DNA of 40,633 nt from Streptomyces sp. BR123 (lineage in GTDB: Bacteria; Actinomycetota; Actinomycetes; Streptomycetales; Streptomycetaceae): contig NZ_JACBGN010000033.1 of the NCBI RefSeq assembly GCF_013401435.1, positions 1 through 40,633 on the forward strand, given 5' to 3'. Below the pieces are notes generated by a model that saw only the letters and a program-made list of their open reading frames with translations, ran no database searches and was not told the DNA's origin. Positions 10,337 to 22,339 of this stretch are shown here, piece after piece. The first letter of the stretch is position 1; each line of letters begins with the position of its first letter. The translations under genes were made by a program, and so were the position numbers.

Positions 10337-10948
10337 GTGAACCAGAAGCGACCCAAGGTCAAGAAGTCGCGCGCTCTCGGCATCGCCCTGACGCCGAAGG
10401 CCGTCAAGTACTTCGAGGCCCGCCCCTACCCGCCGGGCGAGCACGGCCGTGGCCGCAAGCAGAACTCGGACTACAAGGTCCGTCTGCTGGAGAAGCAGCG
10501 TCTGCGCGCTCAGTACGACATCTCCGAGCGCCAGATGGCCCGCGCGTACGACCGCGCCAAGAAGGCCGAGGGCAAGACGGGCGAGGCGCTGGTCGTCGAG
10601 CTCGAGCGTCGTCTCGACGCCCTGGTCCTGCGTTCGGGCATCGCCCGCACCATCTACCAGGCCCGCCAGATGGTCGTCCACGGCCACATCGAGGTCAACG
10701 GCGCCAAGGTCGACAAGCCGTCGTTCCGTGTCCGCCCGGACGACGTCATCACCGTGCGCGAGCGCAGCCGCGAGAAGGTTCCGTTCCAGATCGCCCGTGA
10801 GGGTGGCTACGCAGGCGAGGGCGAGACCCCGCGCTACCTGCAGGTCAACCTGAAGGCCCTGGCCTTCCGCCTGGACCGCGACCCGAACCGCAAGGAAATC
10901 CCGGTCATCTGCGACGAGCAGCTCGTCGTCGAGTACTACGCCCGCTGA
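10337..10948 (+). CDS. rpsD: 30S ribosomal protein S4
   Basis: The 203-residue primary 16S rRNA-binding protein that nucleates 30S assembly. The N-terminal domain starts [20 protein letters not shown]. The S4 RNA-binding domain is recognisable in [46 protein letters not shown] (middle of the protein). The N-terminal zinc-binding cysteines of some S4 proteins are missing; the only cysteine is near the C-terminus, so this is a zinc-independent C-minus form. The GTG start at 10337 has GGAGG upstream. As is usual in Streptomyces, it is a single gene outside the large ribosomal protein operons. Confidence 0.97.
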   Translation: MNQKRPKVKKSRALGIALTPKAVKYFEARPYPPGEHGRGRKQNSDYKVRLLEKQRLRAQYDISERQMARAYDRAKKAEGKTGEALVVELERRLDALVLRSGIARTIYQARQMVVHGHIEVNGAKVDKPSFRVRPDDVITVRERSREKVPFQIAREGGYAGEGETPRYLQVNLKALAFRLDRDPNRKEIPVICDEQLVVEYYAR

Positions 10949-10983
10949 TCTGATCCGCCAGGCGTAGCCTCACAGGCTGGTCA

Positions 10984-11017
10984 GCCCGCCGGCTCCCCCT
11001 CGGGGGAGCCGGCGGGC
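10984..11017. terminator. Terminator after rpsD
   Basis: A 16-bp perfect stem (GCCCGCCGGCTCCCCC with its complement) followed by TTCCTGTTTT, so it is a good Rho-independent terminator for rpsD. The remaining bases to 11215 hold only the promoter region of the next gene, with CTACGTAG at 11181-11188. Confidence 0.85.
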
Positions 11018-11215
11018 TTCCTGTTTTCCGGGCCCGGCGCAGGAGCCGCAGGACGCACCCCGCCCGACGGGGCCGGCCGGGCCCGGGGCAAGATTGTTTC
11101 CGGGGTCCCGGGGCCCCGCGGGCGCGGATTTCCGGTACGGCTGCGTATCTCCGGCGCGATAGGGTCGGAGAACGACTTTTCTACGTAGCGATCAACATGC
11201 AGAGAGCGGTGCAAC

Positions 11216-11647
11216 GTGTCCGGTGGAGAGGTGGCCGGGATCCTCGTGGCCGTCTTCTGGGCAATTCTGGTCTCCTTCCTCGCCGTGGCGCTGGCAAGGC
11301 TGGCCCAGGTGCTCAAGGCGACCACCAAGCTGGTGGCCGAGGTGACCGAGCAGGCCGTCCCGCTGCTGGCGGACGCGTCTACCACCGTCCGCTCCGCGCG
11401 CACGCAGCTCGACCGGGTCGACGCCATCGCCAGCGACGTCCAGGAGGTCACCTCCAACGCGTCCGCGCTGTCGTCCACCGTGGCCTCCACCTTCGGCGGC
11501 CCGCTGGTCAAGGTCGCGGCCTTCGGCTACGGGGTCCGCAAGGCCCTGGGCCGGACCCAGGAGGGTGCCCCGCTCGCCGCGGAGCGCCGTACCGTGATCG
11601 TTGGGCGTACGGTGCCGGCGGCCCGGCGCCGGAAGCAGAAGGGCTGA
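11216..11647 (+). CDS. DUF948 domain-containing membrane protein
   Basis: A 143-residue protein with one N-terminal membrane helix (about 5-28, VAGILVAVFWAILVSFLAVALARL). An amphipathic, coiled-coil-like DUF948 region of about 90 residues follows (AQVLKATTKLVAEVTEQAVPLLADASTTV and on), with a basic C-terminal tail. The family has no defined biochemical function. The GTG start at 11216 has only a weak ribosome-binding site. It is 9 bases upstream of the DUF6167 gene and in line with alaS, an arrangement common in streptomycetes, so cotranscription with alaS is likely. Confidence 0.85.
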   Translation: MSGGEVAGILVAVFWAILVSFLAVALARLAQVLKATTKLVAEVTEQAVPLLADASTTVRSARTQLDRVDAIASDVQEVTSNASALSSTVASTFGGPLVKVAAFGYGVRKALGRTQEGAPLAAERRTVIVGRTVPAARRRKQKG

Positions 11648-11656
11648 CCCACGCCG

Positions 11657-12013
11657 ATGTTCCGCCGAGCCTTCTGGTTCACCGCCGGCGCAGCCGCCGG
11701 CGTGTGGGCCACCAACAAGGTCCACCGCCAGCTGAAGAAGCTGACACCGGAGAGCCTCGCCGCCCAGGCCGCAGACAAGGCCGTGGAGGCGGGCCACCGC
11801 CTCAAGGAGTTCGCCCTCGACGTCAAGGCGGGAATGTCCCAGCGCGAGGACGAGCTGAATGACGCACTGGGGTTGCATCAGGACCCCGACCGGCCCGACA
11901 ACGTCACCGCCCTCCCCGGGCCGCGGCGGGTGCGGGCCATCCAGAACGACACGCACCGCAAGACCACCCACCGACCGAACTTCTCCCACATCAACCGGAA
12001 TGAGGACCACTGA
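11657..12013 (+). CDS. DUF6167 family small protein
   Basis: A 118-residue protein with a short hydrophobic N-terminus ([19 protein letters not shown], about 2-20) that may anchor it in the membrane. A charged helical region and a disordered His/Arg/Asn-rich C-terminus follow. Function unknown. Its TGA stop overlaps the alaS ATG by one base (TGATG), so the two are translationally coupled. It sits with the DUF948 gene as a conserved pair ahead of alaS. Confidence 0.8.
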   Translation: MFRRAFWFTAGAAAGVWATNKVHRQLKKLTPESLAAQAADKAVEAGHRLKEFALDVKAGMSQREDELNDALGLHQDPDRPDNVTALPGPRRVRAIQNDTHRKTTHRPNFSHINRNEDH

Positions 12014-14682
12014 TGGAGTCGGCTGAGATTCGCCGCCGCTGGCTGAGCTTCTTCGAGGAGCGCGGTCACACCGTCGTCCCTTCGGCGTCGCTCATCGCGG
12101 ACGACCCGACTCTGCTCCTGGTCAACGCGGGCATGGTCCCGTTCAAGCCGTACTTCCTCGGTGAGACCAAGCCGCCCGCCCCGCGGGCCACCAGCGTGCA
12201 GAAGTGCGTCCGTACCCCGGACATCGAAGAGGTCGGCAAGACCACCCGCCACGGCACCTTCTTCCAGATGTGCGGCAACTTCTCCTTCGGCGACTACTTC
12301 AAGGAAGGCGCCATCAAGCTGGCCTGGGAGCTGCTCACCACGCCCCAGGACAAGGGCGGCTACGGCCTGGAGCCGGAGAAGCTCTGGATCACCGTCTACC
12401 TCGACGACGACGAGGCCGAGACGATCTGGCGCGACGTGATCGGCGTCCCCGCCGAGCGCATCCAGCGCCTGGGCAAGAAGGACAACTTCTGGTCCATGGG
12501 CGTCCCCGGGCCCTGCGGCCCCTGCTCCGAGATCAACTACGACCGCGGCCCCGAGTTCGGCGTCGAGGGCGGCCCCGCCGTCAACGACGAGCGGTACGTC
12601 GAGATCTGGAACCTCGTCTTCATGCAGTACGAGCGGGGCGCGGGCGACGGCAAGGAGGACTTCCCGATCCTCGGCGACCTGCCGTCCAAGAACATCGACA
12701 CCGGTCTCGGCCTCGAGCGCCTGGCGATGATCCTGCAGGGCGTGCAGAACATGTACGAGACCGACACCCTGCGCGTCGTCATGGACAAGGCCACCGAGCT
12801 GACCGGCGTCCGCTACGGCCAGGCCAAGGACACCGACGTCTCGATGCGCGTGGTCGCCGACCACATGCGCACCTCCGCCATGCTCATCGGCGACGGCGTC
12901 ACCCCCGGCAACGAGGGCCGCGGCTACGTGCTGCGCCGCATCATGCGCCGCGCCATCCGCAACATGCGCCTCATGGGCGCCACCGGCCCCGTGGTCAAGG
13001 ACCTCATCGACGTCGTGATCGACACGATGGGCCAGCAGTACCCGGAGCTCATCACCGAGCGGAGGCGCATCGAGACCGTGGCCCTCGCCGAGGAGGCCGC
13101 GTTCCTGAAGGCCGTCAAGGGCGGCACCAACATCCTCGACACCGCCGTGACCGAGACCAAGGCCGCCGGCGGCACGGTCCTCTCCGGCGACAAGGCGTTC
13201 CTGCTCCACGACACCTGGGGCTTCCCGATCGACCTCACCCTGGAGATGGCCGCCGAGCAGGGCCTCACGGTGGACGAGGCCGGCTTCCGCCGCCTGATGC
13301 AGGAGCAGCGCGACCGCGCCAAGGCCGACGCCAAGGCCAAGAAGACCGGCCACGCCGACGTCTCCGCCTACCGCGAGATCGCCGACACCGCCGGCGGCAC
13401 CGAGTTCACCGGCTACGCCACCAACCAGGGCGAGGCCACCGTCGTCGGCCTGCTCGTCAACGGCGTCTCCTCGCCCGCGGCCTCCGAGGGCGACGAGGTC
13501 GAGGTCGTCCTCGACCGCACCCCCTTCTACGCCGAGGGCGGCGGCCAGCTCGCCGACCAGGGCCGGATCAAGCTCGACACCGGCGCCGTCATCGAGGTCC
13601 GCGACGTGCAGCAGCCGGTCCCCGGCGTCTCCGTCCACAAGGGTTCCGTCCAGGTCGGCGAGGTGACGGTGGGCGCCTCCGCGTACGCCGCCATCGACGT
13701 CAAGCGCCGCCGGGCCATCGCCCGCGCCCACTCGGCCACGCACCTGACCCACCAGGCGCTGCGCGACGCCCTCGGCCCGACCGCCGCCCAGGCCGGTTCC
13801 GAGAACAGCCCCGGCCGCTTCCGCTTCGACTTCGGCTCGCCGAACGCCGTCCCCGGCACGGTCCTCACCGACGTCGAGCAGAAGATCAACGACGTGCTCT
13901 CCCGCGAGCTCGAGGTCACGGCCGAGATCATGAGCATCGACGAGGCGAAGAAGCAGGGCGCCATCGCCGAGTTCGGCGAGAAGTACGGCGAGCAGGTCCG
14001 CGTCGTCACCATCGGCGACTTCTCCAAGGAGCTGTGCGGCGGCACGCACGTCGGCAACACCGCCCAGCTGGGCCTGGTGAAGCTGCTCGGCGAGTCCTCC
14101 ATCGGCTCCGGCGTGCGCCGTGTCGAGGCCCTCGTCGGCGCGGACGCGTACAACTTCCTCGCCAAGGAGCACACGGTCGTCGCCCAGCTCCAGGAGCTGG
14201 TCAAGGGCCGTCCCGAGGAGCTGCCGGAGAAGATCGCCTCCATGCTCGGCAAGCTGAAGGACGCCGAGAAGGAGATCGAGAAGTTCCGCGCGGAGAAGGT
14301 CCTCCAGGCCGCCGCCGGCCTCGCCGAGAACGCCCAGGACATCCGCGGCGTCGCCCTCGTCGTGGGCCAGGTGCCGGACGGCACCGGCGCCGACGACCTG
14401 CGCAAGCTGGTCCTCGACGTCCGCGGCCGCATCCAGGGCGACCGCCCGGCCGTCGTGGCCCTGTTCGCCACGGCGGGCGGCCGTCCGCTGACCGTGATCG
14501 CCACCAACGAGGCCGCCCGCGAGCGCGGTCTCAAGGCCGGCGACCTGGTCCGCACCGCCGCCAAGACCCTCGGCGGCGGCGGTGGCGGCAAGCCGGACGT
14601 GGCCCAGGGCGGCGGCCAGAACCCGGACGCCGTCCCGAAGGCCATCGCCGCGGTCGAGCGCCTGGTCGTGGAGACGGTCTGA
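12013..14682 (+). CDS. alaS: Alanyl-tRNA synthetase
   Basis: An 889-residue class II synthetase that charges tRNA-Ala and edits misacylated Ser/Gly. The catalytic core starts [27 protein letters not shown], with motif 2 in the [19 protein letters not shown] region. The editing domain has its metal-binding motifs in HSATH (near 572) and CGGTH (near 675). A C-terminal domain with a Gly-rich segment ([15 protein letters not shown]) follows. Length and motifs are normal. It overlaps the preceding stop by one base and is followed two bases later by ruvX. Confidence 0.97.
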   Translation: MESAEIRRRWLSFFEERGHTVVPSASLIADDPTLLLVNAGMVPFKPYFLGETKPPAPRATSVQKCVRTPDIEEVGKTTRHGTFFQMCGNFSFGDYFKEGAIKLAWELLTTPQDKGGYGLEPEKLWITVYLDDDEAETIWRDVIGVPAERIQRLGKKDNFWSMGVPGPCGPCSEINYDRGPEFGVEGGPAVNDERYVEIWNLVFMQYERGAGDGKEDFPILGDLPSKNIDTGLGLERLAMILQGVQNMYETDTLRVVMDKATELTGVRYGQAKDTDVSMRVVADHMRTSAMLIGDGVTPGNEGRGYVLRRIMRRAIRNMRLMGATGPVVKDLIDVVIDTMGQQYPELITERRRIETVALAEEAAFLKAVKGGTNILDTAVTETKAAGGTVLSGDKAFLLHDTWGFPIDLTLEMAAEQGLTVDEAGFRRLMQEQRDRAKADAKAKKTGHADVSAYREIADTAGGTEFTGYATNQGEATVVGLLVNGVSSPAASEGDEVEVVLDRTPFYAEGGGQLADQGRIKLDTGAVIEVRDVQQPVPGVSVHKGSVQVGEVTVGASAYAAIDVKRRRAIARAHSATHLTHQALRDALGPTAAQAGSENSPGRFRFDFGSPNAVPGTVLTDVEQKINDVLSRELEVTAEIMSIDEAKKQGAIAEFGEKYGEQVRVVTIGDFSKELCGGTHVGNTAQLGLVKLLGESSIGSGVRRVEALVGADAYNFLAKEHTVVAQLQELVKGRPEELPEKIASMLGKLKDAEKEIEKFRAEKVLQAAAGLAENAQDIRGVALVVGQVPDGTGADDLRKLVLDVRGRIQGDRPAVVALFATAGGRPLTVIATNEAARERGLKAGDLVRTAAKTLGGGGGGKPDVAQGGGQNPDAVPKAIAAVERLVVETV

Positions 14683-14684
14683 CC

Positions 14685-15155
14685 ATGACACTGCGCCGCG
14701 GCCGCCGTCTCGCCATCGACGTCGGGGACGCCCGTATCGGGGTCGCCACCTGCGACCCCGACGGGGTGCTCGCCACGCCGGTGGAAACCGTTCCGGGCCG
14801 GGACATCCCCTTCGCCCACCGGCGGCTCCGGCAGCTCGTCGAGGAGTACGAACCCCTGGAGGTCGTGGTCGGCCTGCCCCGCTCGCTCAGCGGGCGGGAG
14901 GGGCCGGCCGCGGCCAAGGTGCGCGCCTTCGCCGCCGAACTCGCCAAGGGCATCAAGCCGGTGGCGGTCCGGCTGGTGGACGAGCGGATGACCACGGTCA
15001 CCGCCGCCCAGGGCCTGCGGGCCTCCGGCCGCAACGCCAAGAAGGGCCGGTCGGTCATCGACCAGGCCGCCGCTGTGGTGATCCTCCAGAATGCTCTTGA
15101 GACCGAACGGGTATCGGGTAATCCGCCCGGCGAGTGCGTCGAAGTGGTTGTCTGA
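14685..15155 (+). CDS. ruvX: RuvX/YqgF RNase H-fold protein (pre-16S rRNA nuclease family)
   Basis: A 156-residue RNase H-fold protein of the YqgF family, which includes the pre-16S rRNA 5'-end processing nuclease and was also proposed as a Holliday junction resolvase. The visible acidic motifs are LAIDVGDARIGVA near the N-terminus, VVGLPRSLSG, and VRLVDERMTTVTA, plus the C-terminal D-Q-A-A-A block (SVIDQAAAVVILQ). The ATG at 14685 is 2 bases after the alaS stop. The neighbouring ruvX and mltG after alaS is a typical actinobacterial arrangement. Confidence 0.92.
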   Translation: MTLRRGRRLAIDVGDARIGVATCDPDGVLATPVETVPGRDIPFAHRRLRQLVEEYEPLEVVVGLPRSLSGREGPAAAKVRAFAAELAKGIKPVAVRLVDERMTTVTAAQGLRASGRNAKKGRSVIDQAAAVVILQNALETERVSGNPPGECVEVVV

Positions 15156-15284
15156 TCGCGGTACGGTAACGTTCCGCGAGACGCGGCGACATTCGAACAG
15201 TCGTCGCCCACCACTTCAGAGGCGGAACCGGGTGCCGTGGCGGCGCGAGCCATGAGCACTCCGTCTCGCGGCTCTAGGGGATCG

Positions 15285-17051
15285 ATGACTGAGTATGGCC
15301 GGAGCCCCGGCTCCGAACCGTGGCACCCGGGGGACCCGCTGTACGGCGACCCCGGGTGGAACGGGCACGAGGCCCAGCAGGGCCAGATGCCCTACGGCAG
15401 TGGCCCGCAGCAGCAGTATCCGCAGGAGCCGCAGTACCAGCAGCAGTTCGCCCAGCAGGGCCCGTACCCGGACCAGATGCAGGGCTACCCCCCGCAGCAG
15501 CAGGCGCACCCGCAGATGCACCCGCACGCCCAGCAGCAGGTCCACCCGCAGCAACAGCAGCAGGCGTACGGCGGCCAGGTCTGGGACACCGGCCAGGGCC
15601 AGTACGCCGTCGCCGACCCGCAGGCCCCGGCCCCGCAGGCTCCGCAGGGGTACCCGGACCAGGACCAGAACCTCCAGGCGCCCGACGCGTACGCGGCCGC
15701 CGACCCGTACGCGGGCGCGGAGCCGTACGCCCAGCAGCCCGTCGGCGGTTACCCGGGGGAGACCCCCGACCTGTACGGCACCGAGGAGTCCTACCCGCCG
15801 CCGGAGCCCCCGGGCCGCCGCCGCCCGGCTCCGGACCCGGAAGCGGAACCGGAAGCCGAGGAGGACGAGGAGGACGAGGAGACCGCCTCGACCGCCGGCG
15901 GCGGGCGCCGCGGGAGCCGTCCGAAGGGCAAGGGCAAGGGCAAGGGCAAGGGGAAGGACAAGCCGAAGCGGAGCCGTGCGTCCTGCCTGGTCGCCGCCGT
16001 CGTGATCGTCGGCGTCCTCGGCGGTGGCGGCTACTACGGCTACGACTACCTCAAGACGCGGTTCGGCCCTGCGGAGGACTACACCGGTGAGGGCACCTCC
16101 GAGTCCGTCGAGGTGCAGATCCCCAACGGTGCCGGCCTCTCGCAGATGGGCCTCATCCTGAAGGAGCACGGCGTGGTCGCCAGCGCGGACGCGTTCGTCG
16201 CCGCCGCCACGGCGAACAAGAAGGGCAGCTCCATCCAGCCCGGCGTCTACACGCTCAAGAAGAAGATGTCGGCTGCATCCGCGGTCGCGGTGATGATCGA
16301 CCCCTCGAAGCTCAACGTCCTCGTCCTCCCCGAGGGCAAGCGCGCCGTCGAGGTGTACGAGATGATCGACAAGAAGCTCCAGAAACCCGCGGGCACCACG
16401 GCGGAGATCGCCAAGCGCGACCCCAAGGGCCTGGGCCTGCCCGCCTGGGCGGCCGACAACCCGAAGATCAAGGACCCGCTGGAAGGGTTCCTCTTCCCGG
16501 CGCGCTACGACGTCACCAAGGAAACGACCCCCGAATCGCTGCTCAAGCAGATGGTCCGGAACGCCAGCGACCAGTACGCGAACCTCGGCTTCGAGGCCAA
16601 GGCGAAGTCCCTCGGCCTGGAGACCCCGCTCCAGCTGGTCACGGTCGCGAGCCTGGTCCAGGTCGAGGGCAACAAGCACGACGACTACCGCAAGATGTCC
16701 GAGGTCATCTACAACCGCCTGAAGAAGACCAACGACGTCACGAACCAGAAGCTCGAGTTCGACTCGACGATCAACTACCTCAAGGGCACGAGCAACATCA
16801 ACGTCTCCCGCGAGGAGACCCGCAAGCTCGACAACCCCTACAACACCTACCTCTACAAGGGCCTCACCCCGGGACCGATCAGCAACCCGGGCAGCGAAGC
16901 CCTCAACGCCGCACTCGACCCCGACAAGGGCGGCTGGATGTTCTTCGTGTCGGTCGACGGAAACACGACGACCTTCACCAAGACCTTCGCCGAGCACGAG
17001 AAACTGGTCGCGGAGTTCAACGCGCGTCAGAAGCAGAAGAACGGCGGGTAG
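15285..17051 (+). CDS. mltG: Endolytic murein transglycosylase MltG with long disordered N-terminus
   Basis: A 588-residue protein that cleaves nascent peptidoglycan strands outside the membrane. Residues 1 to ~215 are cytosolic and low-complexity: Gln/Pro/Tyr-rich repeats, an acidic run, then a Lys-Gly repeat (KGKGKGKGKGK). A single membrane helix follows at about 233-255. The extracellular LysM-like and YceG catalytic domains come after it. The active-site segment reads ASLVQVEGNKHDDYRKMSEVIYNRL (from about 450). Many homologues have E-K-E-T here, so the first Glu is Gln and the second is kept. ATG 15285 is preceded by AGGGG; in-frame starts at 15237 (GTG) and 15252 (ATG) are possible. aroE follows after 9 bases. 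Confidence 0.9.
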   Translation: MTEYGRSPGSEPWHPGDPLYGDPGWNGHEAQQGQMPYGSGPQQQYPQEPQYQQQFAQQGPYPDQMQGYPPQQQAHPQMHPHAQQQVHPQQQQQAYGGQVWDTGQGQYAVADPQAPAPQAPQGYPDQDQNLQAPDAYAAADPYAGAEPYAQQPVGGYPGETPDLYGTEESYPPPEPPGRRRPAPDPEAEPEAEEDEEDEETASTAGGGRRGSRPKGKGKGKGKGKDKPKRSRASCLVAAVVIVGVLGGGGYYGYDYLKTRFGPAEDYTGEGTSESVEVQIPNGAGLSQMGLILKEHGVVASADAFVAAATANKKGSSIQPGVYTLKKKMSAASAVAVMIDPSKLNVLVLPEGKRAVEVYEMIDKKLQKPAGTTAEIAKRDPKGLGLPAWAADNPKIKDPLEGFLFPARYDVTKETTPESLLKQMVRNASDQYANLGFEAKAKSLGLETPLQLVTVASLVQVEGNKHDDYRKMSEVIYNRLKKTNDVTNQKLEFDSTINYLKGTSNINVSREETRKLDNPYNTYLYKGLTPGPISNPGSEALNAALDPDKGGWMFFVSVDGNTTTFTKTFAEHEKLVAEFNARQKQKNGG

Positions 17052-17060
17052 GCAGAGAAG

Positions 17061-17891
17061 ATGTCACGCATACGGGCCGCGGTGCTGGGTTCACCGATCG
17101 AGCACTCCCTCTCACCGGTGTTGCACCGCGCCGCGTACCAGGAGCTCGGCCTCGACGACTGGTCGTACGACCGCTTCGAGATCGACGAGGCCGCGCTCCC
17201 CGGGTTCGTCTCCGGCCTCGGCCCCGAGTGGGCCGGACTGTCCCTGACCATGCCGCTCAAGCGGGCGATCATCCCGCTGCTCGACGGCATCAGCGAGACC
17301 GCCGCCGCCGTCGAGGCGGTCAACACCGTCGTCCTCACCGAGGACGGCCGCCGCCTCGGCGACAACACCGACATCCCCGGGATCGTCGCCGCCCTCCACG
17401 AGCGCGGCGTCGACAAGGTCGACAGCGCCGCCATCCTCGGAGCCGGCGCCACCGCCTCCTCCGCCCTGGCCGCCCTCGCCCGGATCTGCACCGGCGAGGT
17501 CACCGCCTACGTCCGCTCGCGGCTCCGCGCCGAGGAGATGCTCCGGTGGGGCGAGCGGCTGGGCGTCCCCGTCCGCACCGAGGAGTGGTCGCAGGCCGCC
17601 GAGGCCCTCACCGCCCCCCTGGTGATCGCCACCACCCCGGCCGGTGCCACGGACAAGCTGGTCAGCGCGGTCCCCGACGCCCCCGGCACCCTCTTCGACG
17701 TCCTGTACGAGCCCTGGCCGACCGCCCTCGCCGCCGTCTGGTCGGAGCGCGGCGGCCGACTCCTCGGCGGCCTGGACCTCCTGGTCCACCAGGCGGTCCT
17801 CCAGGTCGAGCAGATGACCGGCTGCGCCGCCGGGCCGCTGGCCGCGATGCGCGCCGCGGGTGAGGCCGCCCTGCGCGACCGCCGCCACTGA
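17061..17891 (+). CDS. aroE: Shikimate dehydrogenase
   Basis: Reduces 3-dehydroshikimate to shikimate with NADPH; 276 residues, a normal length. The shikimate-binding segment is SPIEHSLSPVLH (about 11-22), the catalytic lysine lies in TMPLK (about 62-66) and the Asp in GDNTDIPG. The dinucleotide-binding motif is ILGAGATASSALAAL. The ATG at 17061 follows a purine-rich AGAGAAG. It is separated from the rest of the aro cluster by 259 bases. Confidence 0.95.
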   Translation: MSRIRAAVLGSPIEHSLSPVLHRAAYQELGLDDWSYDRFEIDEAALPGFVSGLGPEWAGLSLTMPLKRAIIPLLDGISETAAAVEAVNTVVLTEDGRRLGDNTDIPGIVAALHERGVDKVDSAAILGAGATASSALAALARICTGEVTAYVRSRLRAEEMLRWGERLGVPVRTEEWSQAAEALTAPLVIATTPAGATDKLVSAVPDAPGTLFDVLYEPWPTALAAVWSERGGRLLGGLDLLVHQAVLQVEQMTGCAAGPLAAMRAAGEAALRDRRH

Positions 17892-18076
17892 TCCGCACCC
17901 GACGGATCCGGCACCGCCGCGCATCCGACACCTGATGCACTCCACCGGTCGATCTTGCCCGGGCTTGGGGGCACCGGTCAGGGTGGGTCGGGTGCACCGC
18001 CGTCCCGCCAGCTGGACCGGGACCGGCGCACCGGCCCGGACGTGGGAGGATCGGGTATGGCGGGTCCGGGCCGCGC

Positions 18077-18108
18077 GCCCCCAGCAGCCACTGGGAGGTG
18101 CCCCCAGG
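18077..18108. repeat. Dispersed streptomycete palindromic repeat
   Basis: The segment CCCCCAGCAGCCACTGGGAG with flanking GGTGCCCCCA forms nested inverted repeats (CCCAG/CTGGG inside CCCCC...). It resembles, from memory, the short TGGGGGCACCTCCCAG-type element found many times in intergenic regions of Streptomyces genomes. The rest of the 259-base aroE-aroC gap contains no gene that I can support. Confidence 0.5.
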
Positions 18109-18150
18109 ACCGCGCCGCCGCTGTACCAGGCGCGAGCATGAGGAGCATCG

Positions 18151-19331
18151 TTGAGCAGGTTGCGTTGGCTGACCGCTGGGGAATCGCACGGTCCGGCGCT
18201 GGTGGCGACGCTGGAGGGGCTTCCCGCCGGCGTTCCGGTGACCACGGAGCTGGTGGCCGACCACCTGGCGCGGCGCCGGCTCGGGTACGGGCGCGGTGCG
18301 CGGATGAAGTTCGAGCAGGACGAGGTGACGTTCCTCGGCGGTGTCCGGCACGGACTGTCGCTGGGCTCGCCGGTCGCGGTGATGGTCGGGAACACCGAGT
18401 GGCCGAAGTGGGAGAAGGTCATGTCGGCCGACCCCGTGGACCCCTCGGAGCTGAAGGAGACCGGCCGCAACGCGCCGCTGACCCGGCCGCGCCCGGGCCA
18501 CGCCGACCTGGCCGGCATGCAGAAGTACGGGTTCGACGAGGCCCGGCCGATCCTGGAGCGCGCCAGCGCCCGTGAGACCGCCGCCCGTGTCGCCCTCGGC
18601 GCCGTCGCCCGCTCCTTCCTGAAGGAGGCCGCCGGCATCGAGATCGTCTCGCACGTGGTCGAACTCGCCTCCGCGAAGGCCCCGTACGGCGTGTACCCGA
18701 CCCCGGCGGACGTCGAGAAGCTCGATGCCGACCCGGTGCGCTGCCTCGACGAGGACGCGTCGAAGGCGATGGTCGCCGAGATCGACCAGGCCCACAAGGA
18801 CGGCGACACGCTCGGCGGCGTCGTCGAGGTCCTCGCCTACGGCGTCCCCGTCGGCCTGGGCTCGCACGTGCACTGGGACCGCCGCCTGGACGCCCGCCTC
18901 GCGGCGGCGCTGATGGGCATCCAGGCCATCAAGGGCGTCGAGGTCGGCGACGGCTTCGAACTCGCCCGCGTCCCCGGCTCGAAGGCCCACGACGAGATCG
19001 TCGCCACCCCCGAGGGCATCAAGCGCACCACCGGCCGCTCCGGCGGGACCGAGGGCGGCCTGACCACCGGCGAACTGCTGCGCGTGCGCGCCGCGATGAA
19101 GCCCATCGCGACCGTCCCGCGCGCCCTGGCCACCGTCGACGTGGCCACCGGCGAGGCCGCGGCCGCGCACCACCAGCGCTCCGACGTCTGCGCCGTCCCC
19201 GCCGCCGGCATCGTCGCCGAGGCCATGGTCGCCCTGGTCCTCGCCGACGCCGTGGTGGAGAAGTTCGGCGGTGACTCGGTGGCCGAGACCCGCCGCAACG
19301 TGCAGTCGTACCTCGACAACCTGCACATCCG

Positions 19332-19335
<4 letters not shown>
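18151..19335 (+). CDS. aroC: Chorismate synthase
   Basis: Makes chorismate from EPSP using reduced FMN, the last step of the shikimate pathway; 394 residues. The diagnostic motifs are [14 protein letters not shown] at the N-terminus, [17 protein letters not shown] (about 111-128), [18 protein letters not shown], and the C-terminal [17 protein letters not shown]. The TTG start at 18151 has AGGAG at 18141-18145. The stop overlaps the aroK start by four bases (GTGA), making this the first gene of a coupled aroC-aroK-aroB-aroQ operon. Confidence 0.96.
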
Positions 19336-21375
<2,040 letters not shown>

Positions 21376-21455
21376 CGGTGCTGGTGGGCGGCACCGCCCC
21401 GGCAGTCATATAACGTTCTCGCATCAGTCGGTGGAACGAGACGGAGTGGCAGCGG

Positions 21456-22265
21456 ATGCACCAGGGATGGGGGGCGGCCGGCAGCGGCGGCTGGGGCCCG
21501 CCGGGACACCAGCCGGCGGTGCCACCGCAGCCGCCGATACCGCCCGCACAGGGCTGGCCTCCGCCCCCGCAACCGCAGGTGCCGCCGCACCTGCCGCCGC
21601 CCGGGCCGGAGGCCACCGGGCACATCCCGCTGCCGCCCGTCGTCGCGGTGCCGGGGCCCGCAGCCGGCCCCGGCACCGGCGGCGGCACGGGCACGAGCAC
21701 GGGCACGGGCACGGCGATGCTGGCCGTGCTGCTCATCGGGCCGGCGGGCGCCGGCAAGACCACGGTCGCCCGGCACTGGGCGAACTCGCGGCCCGTGCCG
21801 ACCGCGCACATCAGCCTCGACGACGTCCGCGAATGGGTCTGCTCGGGCTTCGCCGACCCCCAGGCCGGCTGGAACGACCAGTCCGAGGCCCAGTACCGGC
21901 TGGCCCGCCGCACCTGCGGTTTCGCCGCCCGCAACTTCCTGGCCAACGGGATCTCCTGCATCCTCGACGACGCCGTCTTCCCCGACCGCCCCGTCGTGGG
22001 CCTCGGCGGCTGGAAGCGCCACGTCGGCCCCACCCTCCTGCCCGTGGTGCTGCTGCCCGGCCTGGAGATCGTCCTGGAGCGCAACGCCCAGCGCTCCGGC
22101 AACCGCCGCCTCTCGGACGAGGAGGTCGCCCGGATCCACGGCCGGATGGCCGGCTGGTACGGCTCCGGCCTGCCGATCATCGACAACTCGGACCTGGACG
22201 TGGAGGGCACCGCCCGGGCCCTGGACGAGGCCCTGGCCCGCGCGATCACCGCCTCCGCCTTCTGA
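21456..22265 (+). CDS. P-loop NTPase (AAA/kinase-like) with proline-rich N-terminus
   Basis: A 269-residue protein of unknown function. Residues 1-85 are disordered and rich in Pro, Gly, Gln and His, ending in a Gly-Thr repeat (GTGGGTGTSTGTGT). The rest is a compact P-loop domain, with Walker A GPAGAGKTT near residue 95 and ISLDDVREWVCSGFADP following. A later DDAVFPDR and a C-terminal IDNSDLDVEGTARALDEAL are typical of small-molecule or nucleic-acid kinases in the AAA_33 group. The ATG at 21456 has GGAG upstream. The substrate cannot be predicted. It lies between aroQ and the peptidase gene. Confidence 0.75.
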   Translation: MHQGWGAAGSGGWGPPGHQPAVPPQPPIPPAQGWPPPPQPQVPPHLPPPGPEATGHIPLPPVVAVPGPAAGPGTGGGTGTSTGTGTAMLAVLLIGPAGAGKTTVARHWANSRPVPTAHISLDDVREWVCSGFADPQAGWNDQSEAQYRLARRTCGFAARNFLANGISCILDDAVFPDRPVVGLGGWKRHVGPTLLPVVLLPGLEIVLERNAQRSGNRRLSDEEVARIHGRMAGWYGSGLPIIDNSDLDVEGTARALDEALARAITASAF

Positions 22266-22326
22266 GCTCCGCTGGAAGCAGGCCCCGTACGGAGGCGCTC
22301 ACCGGGCCGGACACGCCGGGCGCTCG

Positions 22327-22332
22327 TAGTCT
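22327..22332 (+). promoter_or_regulatory. Putative -10 of leaderless M24 peptidase transcript
   Basis: TAGTCT ends 7 bases before the ATG at 22340, and no ribosome-binding site is seen. This suggests leaderless transcription for the peptidase-efp-nusB group. Confidence 0.5.
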
Positions 22333-22339
22333 CGAAGAC

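Noticed and set aside
11878..14691. 937-codon open frame antisense to alaS
   Set aside because: Ala/Gly/Asp/Leu-rich with no recognisable domain; an antisense artefact of codon bias.
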